From assembly GCF_001399975.1 (NCBI RefSeq), contig NZ_LKBD01000008.1, positions 1 to 64,000 of the forward strand: 64,000 bases of DNA, in the 5' to 3' direction. The stretch is from Pseudoalteromonas sp. P1-9 (GTDB lineage Bacteria; Pseudomonadota; Gammaproteobacteria; Enterobacterales; Alteromonadaceae). Position 1 is the first letter of the stretch. Each line of letters starts with the position of its first letter. Below the pieces are notes generated by a model. That model ran no database searches. It worked only from the letters and a program-made list of their open reading frames with translations, and was not told the origin of the DNA. Both the position numbers and the translations under genes were made by a program. Shown here in pieces: positions 26,510 through 36,641 of this stretch.

Positions 26510-26761
26510 GTGCGCTTTTTACTTTTAGCGCTTATTAACATGATAAAGAGTAGCTTTATTGAAAGGTGTGTAACACCGTAAGCGGCAGATACGTGTTTTC
26601 GATGGGTTTTAGTCTTTTTGCTCGTCTTATGAACTATAGGGTAAACGGGTCAAGCGTTGCTTGTATAAAAATGACGTAAGCGGTGCAGTACACGCTAGAC
26701 TTGCTTGTAAAACGCATAAGTTAGCGTCACACTAGCTGAAAATATCTAAAACAAACACATT

Positions 26762-27187
26762 ATGATAAGTCTTGATTTGTTCTTACCATATCGCATGGCG
26801 CGTCTTAGTAATGCACTCAGTAATAGTTTTGCAAAGGTATATGCGGATAAGTATGGATTAACAGTACCCCAATGGCGTGTGATTGCCCATTTGGCGCAGC
26901 AATCAAACTTAACCGCGAAAGATATCTGCGATAGGGCTGAGCTTGATAAATCCACTGCATCGCGAGCGGTAAAGCAATTAATAGAAAAAGGCATTGTTGT
27001 GGGTATGCAAGACGAAAAAGATAAACGCGCAACGGTGCTTGCCCTAACAGAAGCAGGCGAACAATTGTTTTTCCAATTAGCAAATGACGCAAATAATTGG
27101 CAAGATGCACTATTTGATAAATTAACGCACGAAGAGCAAAGAACATTATTTACCATTGTAAATAAGCTCGATGATGTGACCGATTAG
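26762..27187 (+). CDS. MarR-family transcriptional regulator
   Basis: The 141-residue protein has the MarR winged-helix layout: an N-terminal dimer helix (RMARLSNALSNSFAKVY), then YGLTVPQWRVIAHLAQQ, LTAKDICDRAELDKSTASRA as recognition helix region, a wing with DEKDKRATVLALTEAG, and a C-terminal dimer helix. Such proteins are usually repressors released by phenolic ligands. It is transcribed divergently from hmgA, with 307 bases between start codons, and probably controls hmgA through the palindrome at 26485. No strong ribosome site is seen. Confidence 0.88.
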   Translation: MISLDLFLPYRMARLSNALSNSFAKVYADKYGLTVPQWRVIAHLAQQSNLTAKDICDRAELDKSTASRAVKQLIEKGIVVGMQDEKDKRATVLALTEAGEQLFFQLANDANNWQDALFDKLTHEEQRTLFTIVNKLDDVTD

Positions 27188-27209
27188 TTTCATAAATCGC
27201 TTTAAAATC

Positions 27210-27239
27210 AAAAATGCCCAGCTCATGCTGGGCATTTTT
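27210..27239. terminator. Bidirectional rho-independent terminator
   Basis: The stem AAAAATGCCCAGC/GCTGGGCATTTTT with a four-base loop lies between the converging MarR gene and the Oar-like receptor gene. Confidence 0.9.
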
Positions 27240-27257
27240 AGTTAATAATACTTTGTG

Positions 27258-30200
27258 TTAGAAGTTGTAACGCACGCCTAAACGAATTTCCCAAAGTGAT
27301 GGATCAACTTCTACACTGGTGCCTGACGGGTTATGAAACTCCTCAAACACATATTGTCCCTGGTCATTCACATCAGCGGTGACAGCACGTTGGAATGCAC
27401 TACCACGTTTTAATACACCCCAGTCATCGTTTAGCATGTTGCCGATGTTTTTAACGATAAAGTAGGCTGAACCTGAATGGCCATCGTTAAAACCAGGAAA
27501 CTGCTGCTCAACTTTGAAATCAATAGTTGTCCACCAATCACCATCGATTTCATTTCTATCTTGTATTTCGCCGCGTTTTAATCCTTCCGAGCTAACCCAA
27601 GCATTAAATGCTGCTAGGTCAAAGTCATCACCATAAACAACGTTTGCATCATTGCTTTGCGGTACATATAAAAGCTGACGGTCCTCGTCATTAAACCCTA
27701 AACCACCAGTATCATAAGAGAAAGTGTATGAATATGGGTTAGTTTGGCTCACTTGCCCAAATAGGTTGAAGCGCGTTTCTAAGCCATCAATAAATTCATG
27801 TACATAGCCTGCGGAGAAGGTAAAACGATGTGGCACCTCGTAATTGGATGTAGAAACACCTGGGTTTTCAGGATCACTTACGGCTATTCGATGATAGTTT
27901 GAAAACGCCACAGAACTTGTCATTGGGTGTACTTCTTTCGCAATGGTATATGCATAAGAGGCTGCAATATCAAAGCCGTTATCAAACGATTTATTAAAAG
28001 CAAAAGAAAGTACATGGGAATAACCGTCGCTGCCTTTGACATTGGTCAGTAACAGATCGGATTCATAAGGGTGGTTAACTCCTGAATACACTGGGCGTCC
28101 ATCCGGCGCAGTTCCGGTGACCTCATCAGCTAGGTTTCTGATCACAGCGGAATCTTGTTTATCGGTATACAGATAGTCCAAGTTAAAGATGTAGTTTGAC
28201 TCTGTGATATAGGTACCACCTAAGGCAAACTTCCATTCCGACGGAATTTCAAAGTTCGGATCGGTTACATTAGTGCTATCATCGGCACCACCTTGTGAAA
28301 CCGCGTCGTAAAGTTCAACTGGAATATCGTAACCGGGGCGCCCTGAACCATTAAATGCAATTGCATCAGGCCCCAAAATTTGAAGGTTTTTCTTATCGAC
28401 TTGAATATTACGAATACCATCGTTTGAATAACTGTTTGAAATCCAAACATTCGGGTTACCGCCAGAATATAAGCCAAATCCACCACGCAGTTCTAGTTGA
28501 TCGTTGTAAATCCAGTTGAAGCCAAAACGTGGTTGCAGCAAATCGACGCCATCTAAGTTTTGTTGATTTGAAAAACCATAGCGCTGTTCGAAATTCGCAC
28601 TGTATTCTGGTACATCATCACTGGTGTACACGTCATAACGTAAGCCAAACGTCAGTGTTAAATCGTAATCAATTAAGTCGTATGTGTCTTGCACATAAAA
28701 CGTATTGAGCGCGTATTCAAATTCACCGGCAGCGTCTTTTGGGTTGTGGCTTTGTGCATTGCCGTAATATACGCGAGCAATACCGTTTTCAAAATCATCA
28801 ATCGAACTAAAACGGTATTCGCCCTCATTGTGCTGGACAAACATATTAAAGACATCGAGTGACTCGCGTTCATAACCAAACGATATTTCATGATTATCTA
28901 AAAAGTAAGTACCCGCCAGCTTTAGAGATAAGTTGTCGTATTTTAGTTTGTTTGCTTGTCGCGAGTCATCAGGGCCAATGAAAACATCGGCGTCTGGCGT
29001 TGATATACGCATTTCGCCAAAACCTGATGCCGCATCAATCGATATTTGACGATTATCTAACTTTGAATAGCCAATGCGTACTTCAGTTGAAAAGTCATCG
29101 GTCCAATCGGAATAAAGTGACGAAACGAAAGATTGTAATTTGGCGCCGCGTTCATAAAAGTGATTTGATAAAGATAGGTCACTTGAGCCCGAATCCGATT
29201 CGCTTAGCGTATAACCATCATTATAGTTATATACGAGACTTGCGCGGTGCTCGTCGTTTATATTCCAGTCTAATTTGACTAATAATTTTTCATCTTCAAC
29301 CGGTAAACTTGGGATCATGCTACCAGGATCATAACCGTAATTCGTTTTAGCAATTTGCGTAATGCGGTCAATGGTAGCTTGGCTTACTTTTCCATTTGCA
29401 AAGGGGGTGTAATCAAAAATTTGTGCGCCATCGAGTTCTTCGTATGAGGTGAAGAAAAATAATTTATCTTTGATTAGCGGTAAACCGACATTAAAGCCAT
29501 AACGTTTTTCACTGTAGTCACCTGTGTCGACATGAGTTCTTTCAATTGAATCGCCCTTTAATGCATCACTGGTGTAATCAAAAAATACGCTGCCGCTAAC
29601 TTCATTATTACCTGATTTTGTAACCGCATTGATGTTACATGACGTAAACCCGCCGTATTGCACATCAAACGGTGCGAGTTCTACTGCTACTTGGTCAATC
29701 GCATCAAATGAAAATGGCATGCGTTCAGTGGGATAACCGTTACTGTTCAAGCCAAAATTATCGTTCATACGCGCGCCATCAACAGTTAAACTGTTAAAAC
29801 GTGGATTACCGCCAGCGCACTGAATCGCATCGCTTGCCGCTTCGTTTATATAGATCCTCGGATCGGTTCGAATAATGTCTTTAATATCGCGATTAATTGC
29901 AGGCTTACTTTGTAAATCATTTAAGGTGAAGTTACTTGCAGGCCCTGTACCGCCTGATTGCACTGAAAGAGGGCGACCAGTAACCAGTATTTGCTCCATT
30001 GCTGATGCTGATTGAAGCTGCACACTTAATGGGTATTCTTTACCTAATGTAAGATAAATATTTTCTACCATAGTGTCTTCAAACTCGTTGGAATCAACGA
30101 TTATTTGATATGGACCGCCAACGCGAAGGCCTTTTGCGCTAAATAAGCCTGCGTCGTTAACAGTTGCAGTTTTTACTGAACCAGAAGGCAAGTGAATAAT

Positions 30201-30350
30201 CGTTATTTGCGTGCCTGTAGCAGGGTTACCGTTAGGACCAACAATGTTACCTTTTAACGACGATGACGTATCATTAGCATACACTAGTGTTGAATATAGA
30301 CAGCTTGCGACTGCAAGTGAGAGTAATTTTTTGTTGAAGAGCGTATTCAT
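27258..30350 (-). CDS. Oar-like TonB-dependent receptor (paralogue 1)
   Basis: The 1030-residue protein has a signal peptide (LAVASCLYSTLVYA), then a carboxypeptidase-regulatory-like (CnaB-type) domain at about 30-115 with GNIVGPNGNPATGTQITIIH and a G-L-R-V-G-G-P-Y motif. A plug domain follows (ILVTGRPLSV, DRTDP-like INRDIKDIIRTDPR, LTVDGARMND, VQYGGF, INAVTKSGNNEVSGSVF) and then a large barrel ending in EIRLGVRYNF. This matches Oar proteins, used in Myxococcus for signalling and protein export and often of unknown ligand elsewhere. It follows a close paralogue in tandem, separated by a terminator. A good AAGGGA ribosome site precedes the ATG. Confidence 0.92.
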   Translation of the reverse strand: MNTLFNKKLLSLAVASCLYSTLVYANDTSSSLKGNIVGPNGNPATGTQITIIHLPSGSVKTATVNDAGLFSAKGLRVGGPYQIIVDSNEFEDTMVENIYLTLGKEYPLSVQLQSASAMEQILVTGRPLSVQSGGTGPASNFTLNDLQSKPAINRDIKDIIRTDPRIYINEAASDAIQCAGGNPRFNSLTVDGARMNDNFGLNSNGYPTERMPFSFDAIDQVAVELAPFDVQYGGFTSCNINAVTKSGNNEVSGSVFFDYTSDALKGDSIERTHVDTGDYSEKRYGFNVGLPLIKDKLFFFTSYEELDGAQIFDYTPFANGKVSQATIDRITQIAKTNYGYDPGSMIPSLPVEDEKLLVKLDWNINDEHRASLVYNYNDGYTLSESDSGSSDLSLSNHFYERGAKLQSFVSSLYSDWTDDFSTEVRIGYSKLDNRQISIDAASGFGEMRISTPDADVFIGPDDSRQANKLKYDNLSLKLAGTYFLDNHEISFGYERESLDVFNMFVQHNEGEYRFSSIDDFENGIARVYYGNAQSHNPKDAAGEFEYALNTFYVQDTYDLIDYDLTLTFGLRYDVYTSDDVPEYSANFEQRYGFSNQQNLDGVDLLQPRFGFNWIYNDQLELRGGFGLYSGGNPNVWISNSYSNDGIRNIQVDKKNLQILGPDAIAFNGSGRPGYDIPVELYDAVSQGGADDSTNVTDPNFEIPSEWKFALGGTYITESNYIFNLDYLYTDKQDSAVIRNLADEVTGTAPDGRPVYSGVNHPYESDLLLTNVKGSDGYSHVLSFAFNKSFDNGFDIAASYAYTIAKEVHPMTSSVAFSNYHRIAVSDPENPGVSTSNYEVPHRFTFSAGYVHEFIDGLETRFNLFGQVSQTNPYSYTFSYDTGGLGFNDEDRQLLYVPQSNDANVVYGDDFDLAAFNAWVSSEGLKRGEIQDRNEIDGDWWTTIDFKVEQQFPGFNDGHSGSAYFIVKNIGNMLNDDWGVLKRGSAFQRAVTADVNDQGQYVFEEFHNPSGTSVEVDPSLWEIRLGVRYNF

Positions 30351-30468
30351 AGATCTTTCCCTTGATAGTAGTTTTAGTAAGCCTAAAACAGCATCATTAA
30401 GCTTTTATTAAAATTATTACTTTTTGGTTACACTGCAATAGTTTAGTCTAATTTATTTCAGTGTAAAA

Positions 30469-30494
30469 AAAAGCCCAGCAAATGCTGGGCTTTT
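30469..30494 (-). terminator. Rho-independent terminator between the two Oar-like genes
   Basis: The stem AAAAGCCCAGCA/TGCTGGGCTTTT has a two-base loop and is followed on the minus strand by a run of T residues. Confidence 0.9.
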
Positions 30495-30514
30495 ATTTTC
30501 AAGGGGTTTTTAGT

Positions 30515-33500
30515 TTAGAACTTGTAGCTTACACCAATCTTAGCTTGCCACGCTGACGAAGCAATATCGATTGTGCTGTAGTTTAATGTGCTTGCGCCAT
30601 CAAAGCGTTTGTCAAGGATATAACGGCCTTGATCATCTAAACCACCAAAGTCATAAAGTGTTTGGTTCGGGTATGTTAGACGTTTTTCAACACCCCAGTC
30701 GCTGTTAAGCAAGTTAGCGAAGTTATCAACCATTAGGTAAACTTGCGCTTTGTGACCTTTCGCAAAACCAGGGATCTCTTGCTTAATGCTAATGTCCATC
30801 TTAGTTACCCAAGGCTGGTTATCAGAGTTACGCTCCATAATTGAACCTGAAGCGCTTAAACCGGCTTTGTTCATAAGTGCACTTAGCTCTTCCCAAGTAA
30901 TGCCTGATTCTGCCCAGTTTACGTTTGGATCATCAGCACCTGTCGGGATGTAAGCAAGGTAAGCGCTATTTGAGTTAAAGTCACGTGTATCGCCAAGATC
31001 TCCATCTTGATACATACCCATTACCCAGCTGAATGGGCGACCTGAGCGACGTTCGAAGAACATATCGAAACGAGTTTCGTAACCGTCAAAGAATTCGCGC
31101 TTGTAGTTTAGGTTTAACTTAAAGCTGTGTTCAATTTCGTAGTGACCGCGTGCAGCCATATCCATGTTACGGCTCTTAACAATGTTATGCTTGTAGTTAC
31201 TTTGTGCACGAGATGAAGAACCTACGTGGTTTTCTTCGATATCTTGGTGCGTGTAACTCATGGTCATGCTTACGCCGCTATCCCAGTTTTTCGCAAGTGA
31301 CGTAACAAAGATAATTGAGCGGCCGTCGTCATCAGCATTAGTCATCATAATATCGAAGTTGTCAGCTTTATCACCTTCATAACGGCTTTCGTAAATTACA
31401 CGTTCGCCATCAGCTGCTAAACCCACTTCTTTAAGTGCTGTGTTTTTCCACACTGCTTCGTTTTGTTTCTTCTCATACGCAAGTTCTGCTGACCAGATGT
31501 AGTCATCACCAAAGCCTTCAATTGAGAAGTTGTAGTCAAAGCCTAATTGTGCACGCCAGCTTGATGGCAGCTCAAAATTAGGATCCGTATAGTTAGTACT
31601 ACCCGCACCTGGCACTAGTGAATCTTTGATTGCCTGAGGTACTTCTGTAATATCAGCAGGGTTTTGTGAGTAGTAATCAGCAATTGCGCTGCTTGGTGCT
31701 GCTACAAGTGTAATACCATCGTTTTGGAACGGGTTGTTGTACCAAACGTTTGGAATACCACCTTGGAAACGGCCAACACCACCTTTAACGGTTAAGTCGT
31801 CGCTTGCAAACCATTGGAAGCCAATACGTGGAAGAATGATGTCTAAGCCATCAAGGTTTTCTTGGTTGCTGAAACCATAAGTTTCTAAAAACGCTTCGTT
31901 AAGGCGTGGCTTATCATCAGATGATAAACGCTCATAACGCACACCAGCAGTTAACTCAACGTCATCGTGCGGGTAGAAAGTGTCTTCGATGTAAAGAGCA
32001 ATTTGGCTACGTGTTGCGTCATATGCCGTGTCTTTTGAATCGTTTGTGTAGGCATTTGCGTAATCAAAATCGTAGTTTCCACGGAAATTACCAACTTCAC
32101 GATTTGCAAAACCATCAAAGCTATCAAATTCCCATGAACCTAAAGAGTTCGCAGCAAATAGGTTGTATAAGCGTAAGCGTTCGTACTTTGCACCAAACTT
32201 AATCTCATGGTCGCCAAGTAGGTATGTGCCATCAAATGCAAGTGTAGTATTTTGGTTTTCTGCGTAGTTTGCATGACGATATTGATCCATACCAAACTGG
32301 TAAGCAGGGCCACGGAAATACTCTTCAACTTTTACACTACCAATCTTTGAATTAGTGTTGCTTTCAGCCGTTACATCTTTATGGCTAACACTGATTTCTG
32401 ATGAAAAGTCATCGTTCCAATCTGAATAAATCTTAGTTGCGAAGTTATTGAATGTATTAACATAAGTGTAGCGGTTTGATGCTAACATCACAGTGTCACC
32501 ACCATTACCGAAGTTACGCTCATCTTGGTCGTCTTGCCACTGGTAGGTGAAATCTAGACGATGCGCGTCGTTAATATTCCAAGTAATTTTACTGATTAAT
32601 GTATCGTTGGTATCTTCAGGATCGCCACCTAAAGAATCCGTCATACCGTACTCTGTTTCTAAGATAGATAAGAAACGGTTGAAGTTTTCTTCAGTTGTGT
32701 TGTAAAGGTGAGTTGCACCTGAGCCTTCAAAACCATAATCCATTTCTAATTCACTACGCCATGATGTGTAGTTTGCGAAGAAGAATAGTTTGTCTTTGAT
32801 GATTGGGCCACCAACACTGAAACCGTAACGTGCTTCAGTTTGAATTGGGTCTACTTTTTCGGTTTCGTACGTACGCTCGTCGTCACCTTTAATTTCAACT
32901 AGGCGATCTACGTCACCAGCCATATCAGGTGTTGATGTTTCATAATAGCCAGAGAACTTAAATTCGTTTGTACCTGACTTTGTTACTGCGTTGATTGTAC
33001 CGCCACCAAAGTTACCTTTAGATGCTGAGAATGGTGCAAAATCAACAGTAACTTGCTCGATAGCATCAAGTGATACTGGTGGCTGTTGAGATGGGTAACC
33101 ACTGAAGTTTAGGCCAAAATCATCATTTTGAGAGATGCCATCAACGGTTAATGCGTTAGTACGTGGGTTGTTACCAGCAATTGTTAACTCACCAGAACCA
33201 GATACTGTAGCAAGTGGGTTAATACGCGCAATATCTTTAATATCGCGGTTGAAGCTTGGCGCATTTTCGATGATTTCTGCACCGAATGCACTGTTTGCTC
33301 CGCCAGCTTGTTGTGTATAGCTAACACCCGTTACTTGAATTGTTTCCATCGTTAATGGTTCAAGTTGCTCGCTAATACGGCTTGTTTGACCAAGGCTTAA
33401 GTAAATACGATCTTTAGTGATATCTTTATACTTATCTGAATCGATGATTACAGTGTAAGGACCACCAACACGAAGACCTTTAGCAAGGAATGCACCTGCG

Positions 33501-33700
33501 TCGTTCGTAGTGTATTCAGTAACCGTGCCCGAAGGCTCGTGAATTAATTTAATTTTAACGTTAGCAGCAGCTTCACCTGCAGGCGTAGTAATTTTACCGC
33601 GCACAGCTGATGAGGTTTCTGTCGCATAAACTGCACCAGATGCACCCAAACAAGCAGCAACAGCAAGTGTTAAAGCGCTTTTACGTAGTTGCGTTTTCAT
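30515..33700 (-). CDS. Oar-like TonB-dependent receptor (paralogue 2)
   Basis: The 1061-residue protein repeats the architecture of its downstream paralogue: signal peptide (LAVAACLGASGAVYA), CnaB-type domain with VRGKITTPAGEAAANVKIKL and GLRVGGPYTVIIDSDKY, plug with PSFNRDIKDIARINPLA, TVDGISQNDDFGLNFSGYPS and GGGTINAVTKSGTNEFKFSG, and a barrel ending in QAKIGVSYKF. Its ligand is unknown. It is preceded at 74 bases by the S1/P1 nuclease gene on the same strand, with no terminator seen between, so the two may form an operon. A GGGAA ribosome site is present. The paralogues probably arose by tandem duplication. Confidence 0.92.
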   Translation of the reverse strand: MKTQLRKSALTLAVAACLGASGAVYATETSSAVRGKITTPAGEAAANVKIKLIHEPSGTVTEYTTNDAGAFLAKGLRVGGPYTVIIDSDKYKDITKDRIYLSLGQTSRISEQLEPLTMETIQVTGVSYTQQAGGANSAFGAEIIENAPSFNRDIKDIARINPLATVSGSGELTIAGNNPRTNALTVDGISQNDDFGLNFSGYPSQQPPVSLDAIEQVTVDFAPFSASKGNFGGGTINAVTKSGTNEFKFSGYYETSTPDMAGDVDRLVEIKGDDERTYETEKVDPIQTEARYGFSVGGPIIKDKLFFFANYTSWRSELEMDYGFEGSGATHLYNTTEENFNRFLSILETEYGMTDSLGGDPEDTNDTLISKITWNINDAHRLDFTYQWQDDQDERNFGNGGDTVMLASNRYTYVNTFNNFATKIYSDWNDDFSSEISVSHKDVTAESNTNSKIGSVKVEEYFRGPAYQFGMDQYRHANYAENQNTTLAFDGTYLLGDHEIKFGAKYERLRLYNLFAANSLGSWEFDSFDGFANREVGNFRGNYDFDYANAYTNDSKDTAYDATRSQIALYIEDTFYPHDDVELTAGVRYERLSSDDKPRLNEAFLETYGFSNQENLDGLDIILPRIGFQWFASDDLTVKGGVGRFQGGIPNVWYNNPFQNDGITLVAAPSSAIADYYSQNPADITEVPQAIKDSLVPGAGSTNYTDPNFELPSSWRAQLGFDYNFSIEGFGDDYIWSAELAYEKKQNEAVWKNTALKEVGLAADGERVIYESRYEGDKADNFDIMMTNADDDGRSIIFVTSLAKNWDSGVSMTMSYTHQDIEENHVGSSSRAQSNYKHNIVKSRNMDMAARGHYEIEHSFKLNLNYKREFFDGYETRFDMFFERRSGRPFSWVMGMYQDGDLGDTRDFNSNSAYLAYIPTGADDPNVNWAESGITWEELSALMNKAGLSASGSIMERNSDNQPWVTKMDISIKQEIPGFAKGHKAQVYLMVDNFANLLNSDWGVEKRLTYPNQTLYDFGGLDDQGRYILDKRFDGASTLNYSTIDIASSAWQAKIGVSYKF

Positions 33701-33774
33701 TAGTAGTTTCCCGTGTAACTAAATTTGAAAGTTAGTTTTAAAAATTTTATTGCTTTTGTTCATGCGTTAGCAGA

Positions 33775-34602
33775 TTACTTAGTAGCTGCTTTCGCGTGTG
33801 CCGATTCGTCAAAAATGTGGTTTAACAAACCAGCTAATCTAATTCCGCCCTGTAGTAAACGCTGTTTAATCACAGGCATTTGCTCGTAGACGTAATGGTA
33901 TTTAAATTCGCCATTGCCAATATCATACAAACCTTGTGCTAAATGAAATGATTCAAGCACCCAATCTTTGGGCTCTGAGGCTAGGTAAGTAGAGATGAGC
34001 TTTGCGTCGTTTGTATCAATAAACTCGGCGAATTCACTGTAAGAAAGGTTTTCGCTTTCAACTAAATCTTTATCCCACAATGAGTGTAAATTGGTTTCTT
34101 TACCGAAAAATTTCACTTTTATTTTATTTCCACCCCAGTCTTCACTGCGACCAGCGTGCATTGGTTGATGAATGTCACCAACTAAGTGTGTGAGGAAACG
34201 AAAATAAAATTGTTTGTCTTTTAATGAGGTGTTCGCGCTTTTAAGAACAGCTGTGGCTTTTAAGATACCAGCATAAATATCGGTAACTTCGCCCTCAGTA
34301 GCTGAAAGGTGATAATGATGAGGTTTAAATTCGTCTGCTGAAGCGATATTAATATAGTGCCATTTTCCAGACTCTTTTTGCCAAAAGGGTTCTGGGTTGG
34401 AGCGCATTTCATCAGCCCAAGTGGTTACTTCAGCCAGTTTATCCCCTTGTAATAATGGGGAAATAGCATTACGAGTTTCAGCAGTTAAATGATTTTCGGC
34501 AATCTTGCCGATTATACGATGCCCATTTTGACTCCATGCGCCCGCTTGAAAGTGCGTTAGCGTAAGAGCAATTAATATCAAAGAACGTAAGCTCATAATC
34601 AT
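33775..34602 (-). CDS. S1/P1-type zinc nuclease
   Basis: The 275-residue protein has a signal peptide cleaved near AGA-WSQNGHR, leaving the mature N-terminal tryptophan that binds zinc in this family. Other ligands are seen in W-S-Q-N-G-H-R, TTWADEMRS, WHYINIA, LTHLVGDIHQPMHAG and the G-N-K-I-K-V / NLHSLWDKDLV segments. Such enzymes degrade single-stranded DNA and RNA and remove 3'-phosphates, acting outside the cytoplasm. The start may be this ATG or the one two codons later. It precedes an Oar-like receptor gene. A role in scavenging extracellular nucleic acid with the nearby UshA is inference. Confidence 0.9.
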   Translation of the reverse strand: MIMSLRSLILIALTLTHFQAGAWSQNGHRIIGKIAENHLTAETRNAISPLLQGDKLAEVTTWADEMRSNPEPFWQKESGKWHYINIASADEFKPHHYHLSATEGEVTDIYAGILKATAVLKSANTSLKDKQFYFRFLTHLVGDIHQPMHAGRSEDWGGNKIKVKFFGKETNLHSLWDKDLVESENLSYSEFAEFIDTNDAKLISTYLASEPKDWVLESFHLAQGLYDIGNGEFKYHYVYEQMPVIKQRLLQGGIRLAGLLNHIFDESAHAKAATK

Positions 34603-34809
34603 CTTTTTAATTGTATGTAGTTGTTATCAACAAGGCTAATTGTCCTTAGTTTTACAAAAATAGAAAGGACTCATTGGGATTCATAATTACTTGTTAACAA
34701 ACTAATTAAATCAATGGTTTATGTTTTTTAAATAAATTTACCTGTTGCAATAAGTAAATATACGTGATGAAATTGAGGCTTGAATTGAGCATAGATAATA
34801 ACAATTAAA

Positions 34810-35661
34810 ATGAAATATAACTTTTTGTTTTCAAAAGCGGTAATAACAGCTGTTTTTTGTATATTAATTGTTCTTTTTGGTTTTTTAGGGGGCTCTCAAT
34901 ACCCAACCAAATTAAAAGCAATTGATACTTTTATGTCTGTCAAGCAACAATGTGATAAAGCGTTGTCAGAAAATGAAAATACGTTCAATATTTATGTGCC
35001 AACAGAGCAGTTAGCAAAGCAGCTTATCCCTTATTTTTGTAATAACCCGATTGTTGCAAAGCAGTTTGGTCAAGTGCAGTTAAACTGGGGCCATAATATG
35101 AGTGATGCATTAGATTTTATCGGGCGAGGTAACGCTGATTTAATCATGACTAAAGAGAATTTAATGGTCGCCTTTAAAAGTGAATACACTTTTAACTATA
35201 AAACCTTGCTTGCCTATCCCGATTACACGGCATTTTTTATCTCGTTAAATGAAAAACCAAAGCTTGAAAAAGAGTATTTTATTGATAAACGTATTGGTTT
35301 GTTGGATTACCCAAGTAGCCGTTCTGGCTACATTTTACCGAGAACCTTGTTTAAACGTTTAAATATTAACGTTGATAGTTTAGACATTGTACAAGCTAAC
35401 TCCCATTCTGCGCTGAGAGATCTGCTAGCTGAAGGAAAAGTCGATGTAATTGCATCGTATTGGAAACAAGACGATATGGATCGTTTTTTGGAAAATTACA
35501 TTACGCCGATTAGCAGTAAAGTGAGTGGAAGTCGTTGGTATTTTAAAATGGAGACTGAAAACACAGAACTTGTTTGTGCAATTAATCAAATTATTCACCG
35601 CCATGCAAACGCCCAAACCTCTCCCTATTTTAAAGATGTAGAAAGTTATGTTGAATGTTAA
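34810..35661 (+). CDS. Membrane-anchored PhnD-like binding protein, hypothetical
   Basis: The 283-residue protein begins with one hydrophobic segment (about residues 11-27), either an uncleaved anchor or a signal peptide. Residues 55-283 look like a type 2 periplasmic binding fold of the PhnD sort: FNIYVPTEQLAKQLIPYF, a G-N-A-D-L-I-M strand, a hinge region with KRIGLLDYPSSRSGYILP, and ALRDLLAEGKVDVIASYW. In this fold the SSRSGY segment typically binds the ligand. Four cysteines are present. It overlaps the next gene by 14 bases, so the two are translationally coupled. No transport genes are present, which favours sensing over uptake. Confidence 0.6.
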   Translation: MKYNFLFSKAVITAVFCILIVLFGFLGGSQYPTKLKAIDTFMSVKQQCDKALSENENTFNIYVPTEQLAKQLIPYFCNNPIVAKQFGQVQLNWGHNMSDALDFIGRGNADLIMTKENLMVAFKSEYTFNYKTLLAYPDYTAFFISLNEKPKLEKEYFIDKRIGLLDYPSSRSGYILPRTLFKRLNINVDSLDIVQANSHSALRDLLAEGKVDVIASYWKQDDMDRFLENYITPISSKVSGSRWYFKMETENTELVCAINQIIHRHANAQTSPYFKDVESYVEC

Positions 35662-36583
35662 AAAAAATAAGCAGATTTTGCTGTGCATACTAGTGTTTTT
35701 GGTATTTCAGTTAGTCTATGGCGTAGCTAAACGCATAAATCTTGGTGATTCTGAGTACCAGTTAACACAACTTATTGAAAATAGAATCGCAAAAGACTTA
35801 AATCGCTTACCTCTGCCAGATCCAAATAAAAGCAGTGCTGGCAATGATCTGGCCGTAGCAAATTACATTACGGCATTAAATGAAAAATTAATGCACCATC
35901 CACTATTACCAAAGGTATTGGCTATTCAGTCAAATAACTACGATGTTGGCTCAAATCGTAAAGTTGTAACCCATCAATTTGGTACGCCTACACAAGTAGT
36001 GCGATTCGCTTTCTCGCTAAAAAAATTGGGTTTGTTTGATTATTTTTCGTGGTTGGCACTCATCGCAAGTATCGGGTTTTATTTTTTAGTTAACTACCGT
36101 TATGACTTGAAGTTAACAAAAAACAATTTGGTAGTAGAGAGTATTGACGAAGAGCGCGCGAGACTGGTTATCGATCTTGAACAGAAATTGCTGATTAACA
36201 GTCGTACTCACACAAGCGTACCACTCGCCAATAAGCCATTATGTTTTTATACAGCATTGATAGAATATTGCATTGCACAACCAGATGTTTTACTCAACCA
36301 AAATAAAGAGCTGCCAGATGAACTTGTTAGCCTTGCAAACAAGTATTTTTATCGTTTAACGGAATTAGGACACACTATTCGTAAAAGGCCAAACTTTTCA
36401 AATAGTTTAGAGAAAACGCTAAGTGAAATTCGCGCTGCGCTAGATGAAATTCTATTGGATGATATTGAACTAAAAGACATGCTCTATCCACCAAAAGCCC
36501 ATGGAGAAGGGTCACGTTCAAAGCTTCATCATTACGGATTACGTAATGTTGATACTGATCAAATTGAAATAATCGGTAAATAA
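35648..36583 (+). CDS. Two-helix membrane protein coupled to the PhnD-like protein, unknown
   Basis: The 311-residue protein has membrane segments at about residues 9-25 (ILLCILVFLVFQLVYGV) and 130-149 (FSWLALIASIGFYFLVNY). A loop of about 100 residues between them is presumably periplasmic, and a cytoplasmic part of about 160 residues follows. That part has a linker helix (VVESIDEERARLVIDLEQKL), an all-helical middle and a conserved-looking tail (HGEGSRSKLHHYGLRNVD, then IEIIGK) that could be a small winged or DNA-binding element. I do not recognise a family. The layout, with the overlapping PhnD-like partner, is that of a transmembrane signalling pair, which is inference. Confidence 0.6.
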   Translation: MLNVKKNKQILLCILVFLVFQLVYGVAKRINLGDSEYQLTQLIENRIAKDLNRLPLPDPNKSSAGNDLAVANYITALNEKLMHHPLLPKVLAIQSNNYDVGSNRKVVTHQFGTPTQVVRFAFSLKKLGLFDYFSWLALIASIGFYFLVNYRYDLKLTKNNLVVESIDEERARLVIDLEQKLLINSRTHTSVPLANKPLCFYTALIEYCIAQPDVLLNQNKELPDELVSLANKYFYRLTELGHTIRKRPNFSNSLEKTLSEIRAALDEILLDDIELKDMLYPPKAHGEGSRSKLHHYGLRNVDTDQIEIIGK

Positions 36584-36641
36584 ATGTGAGAATTCAGTCG
36601 ATGATACGTACTATGCTTTTAAGTTTCTAAAGTATATGCGT

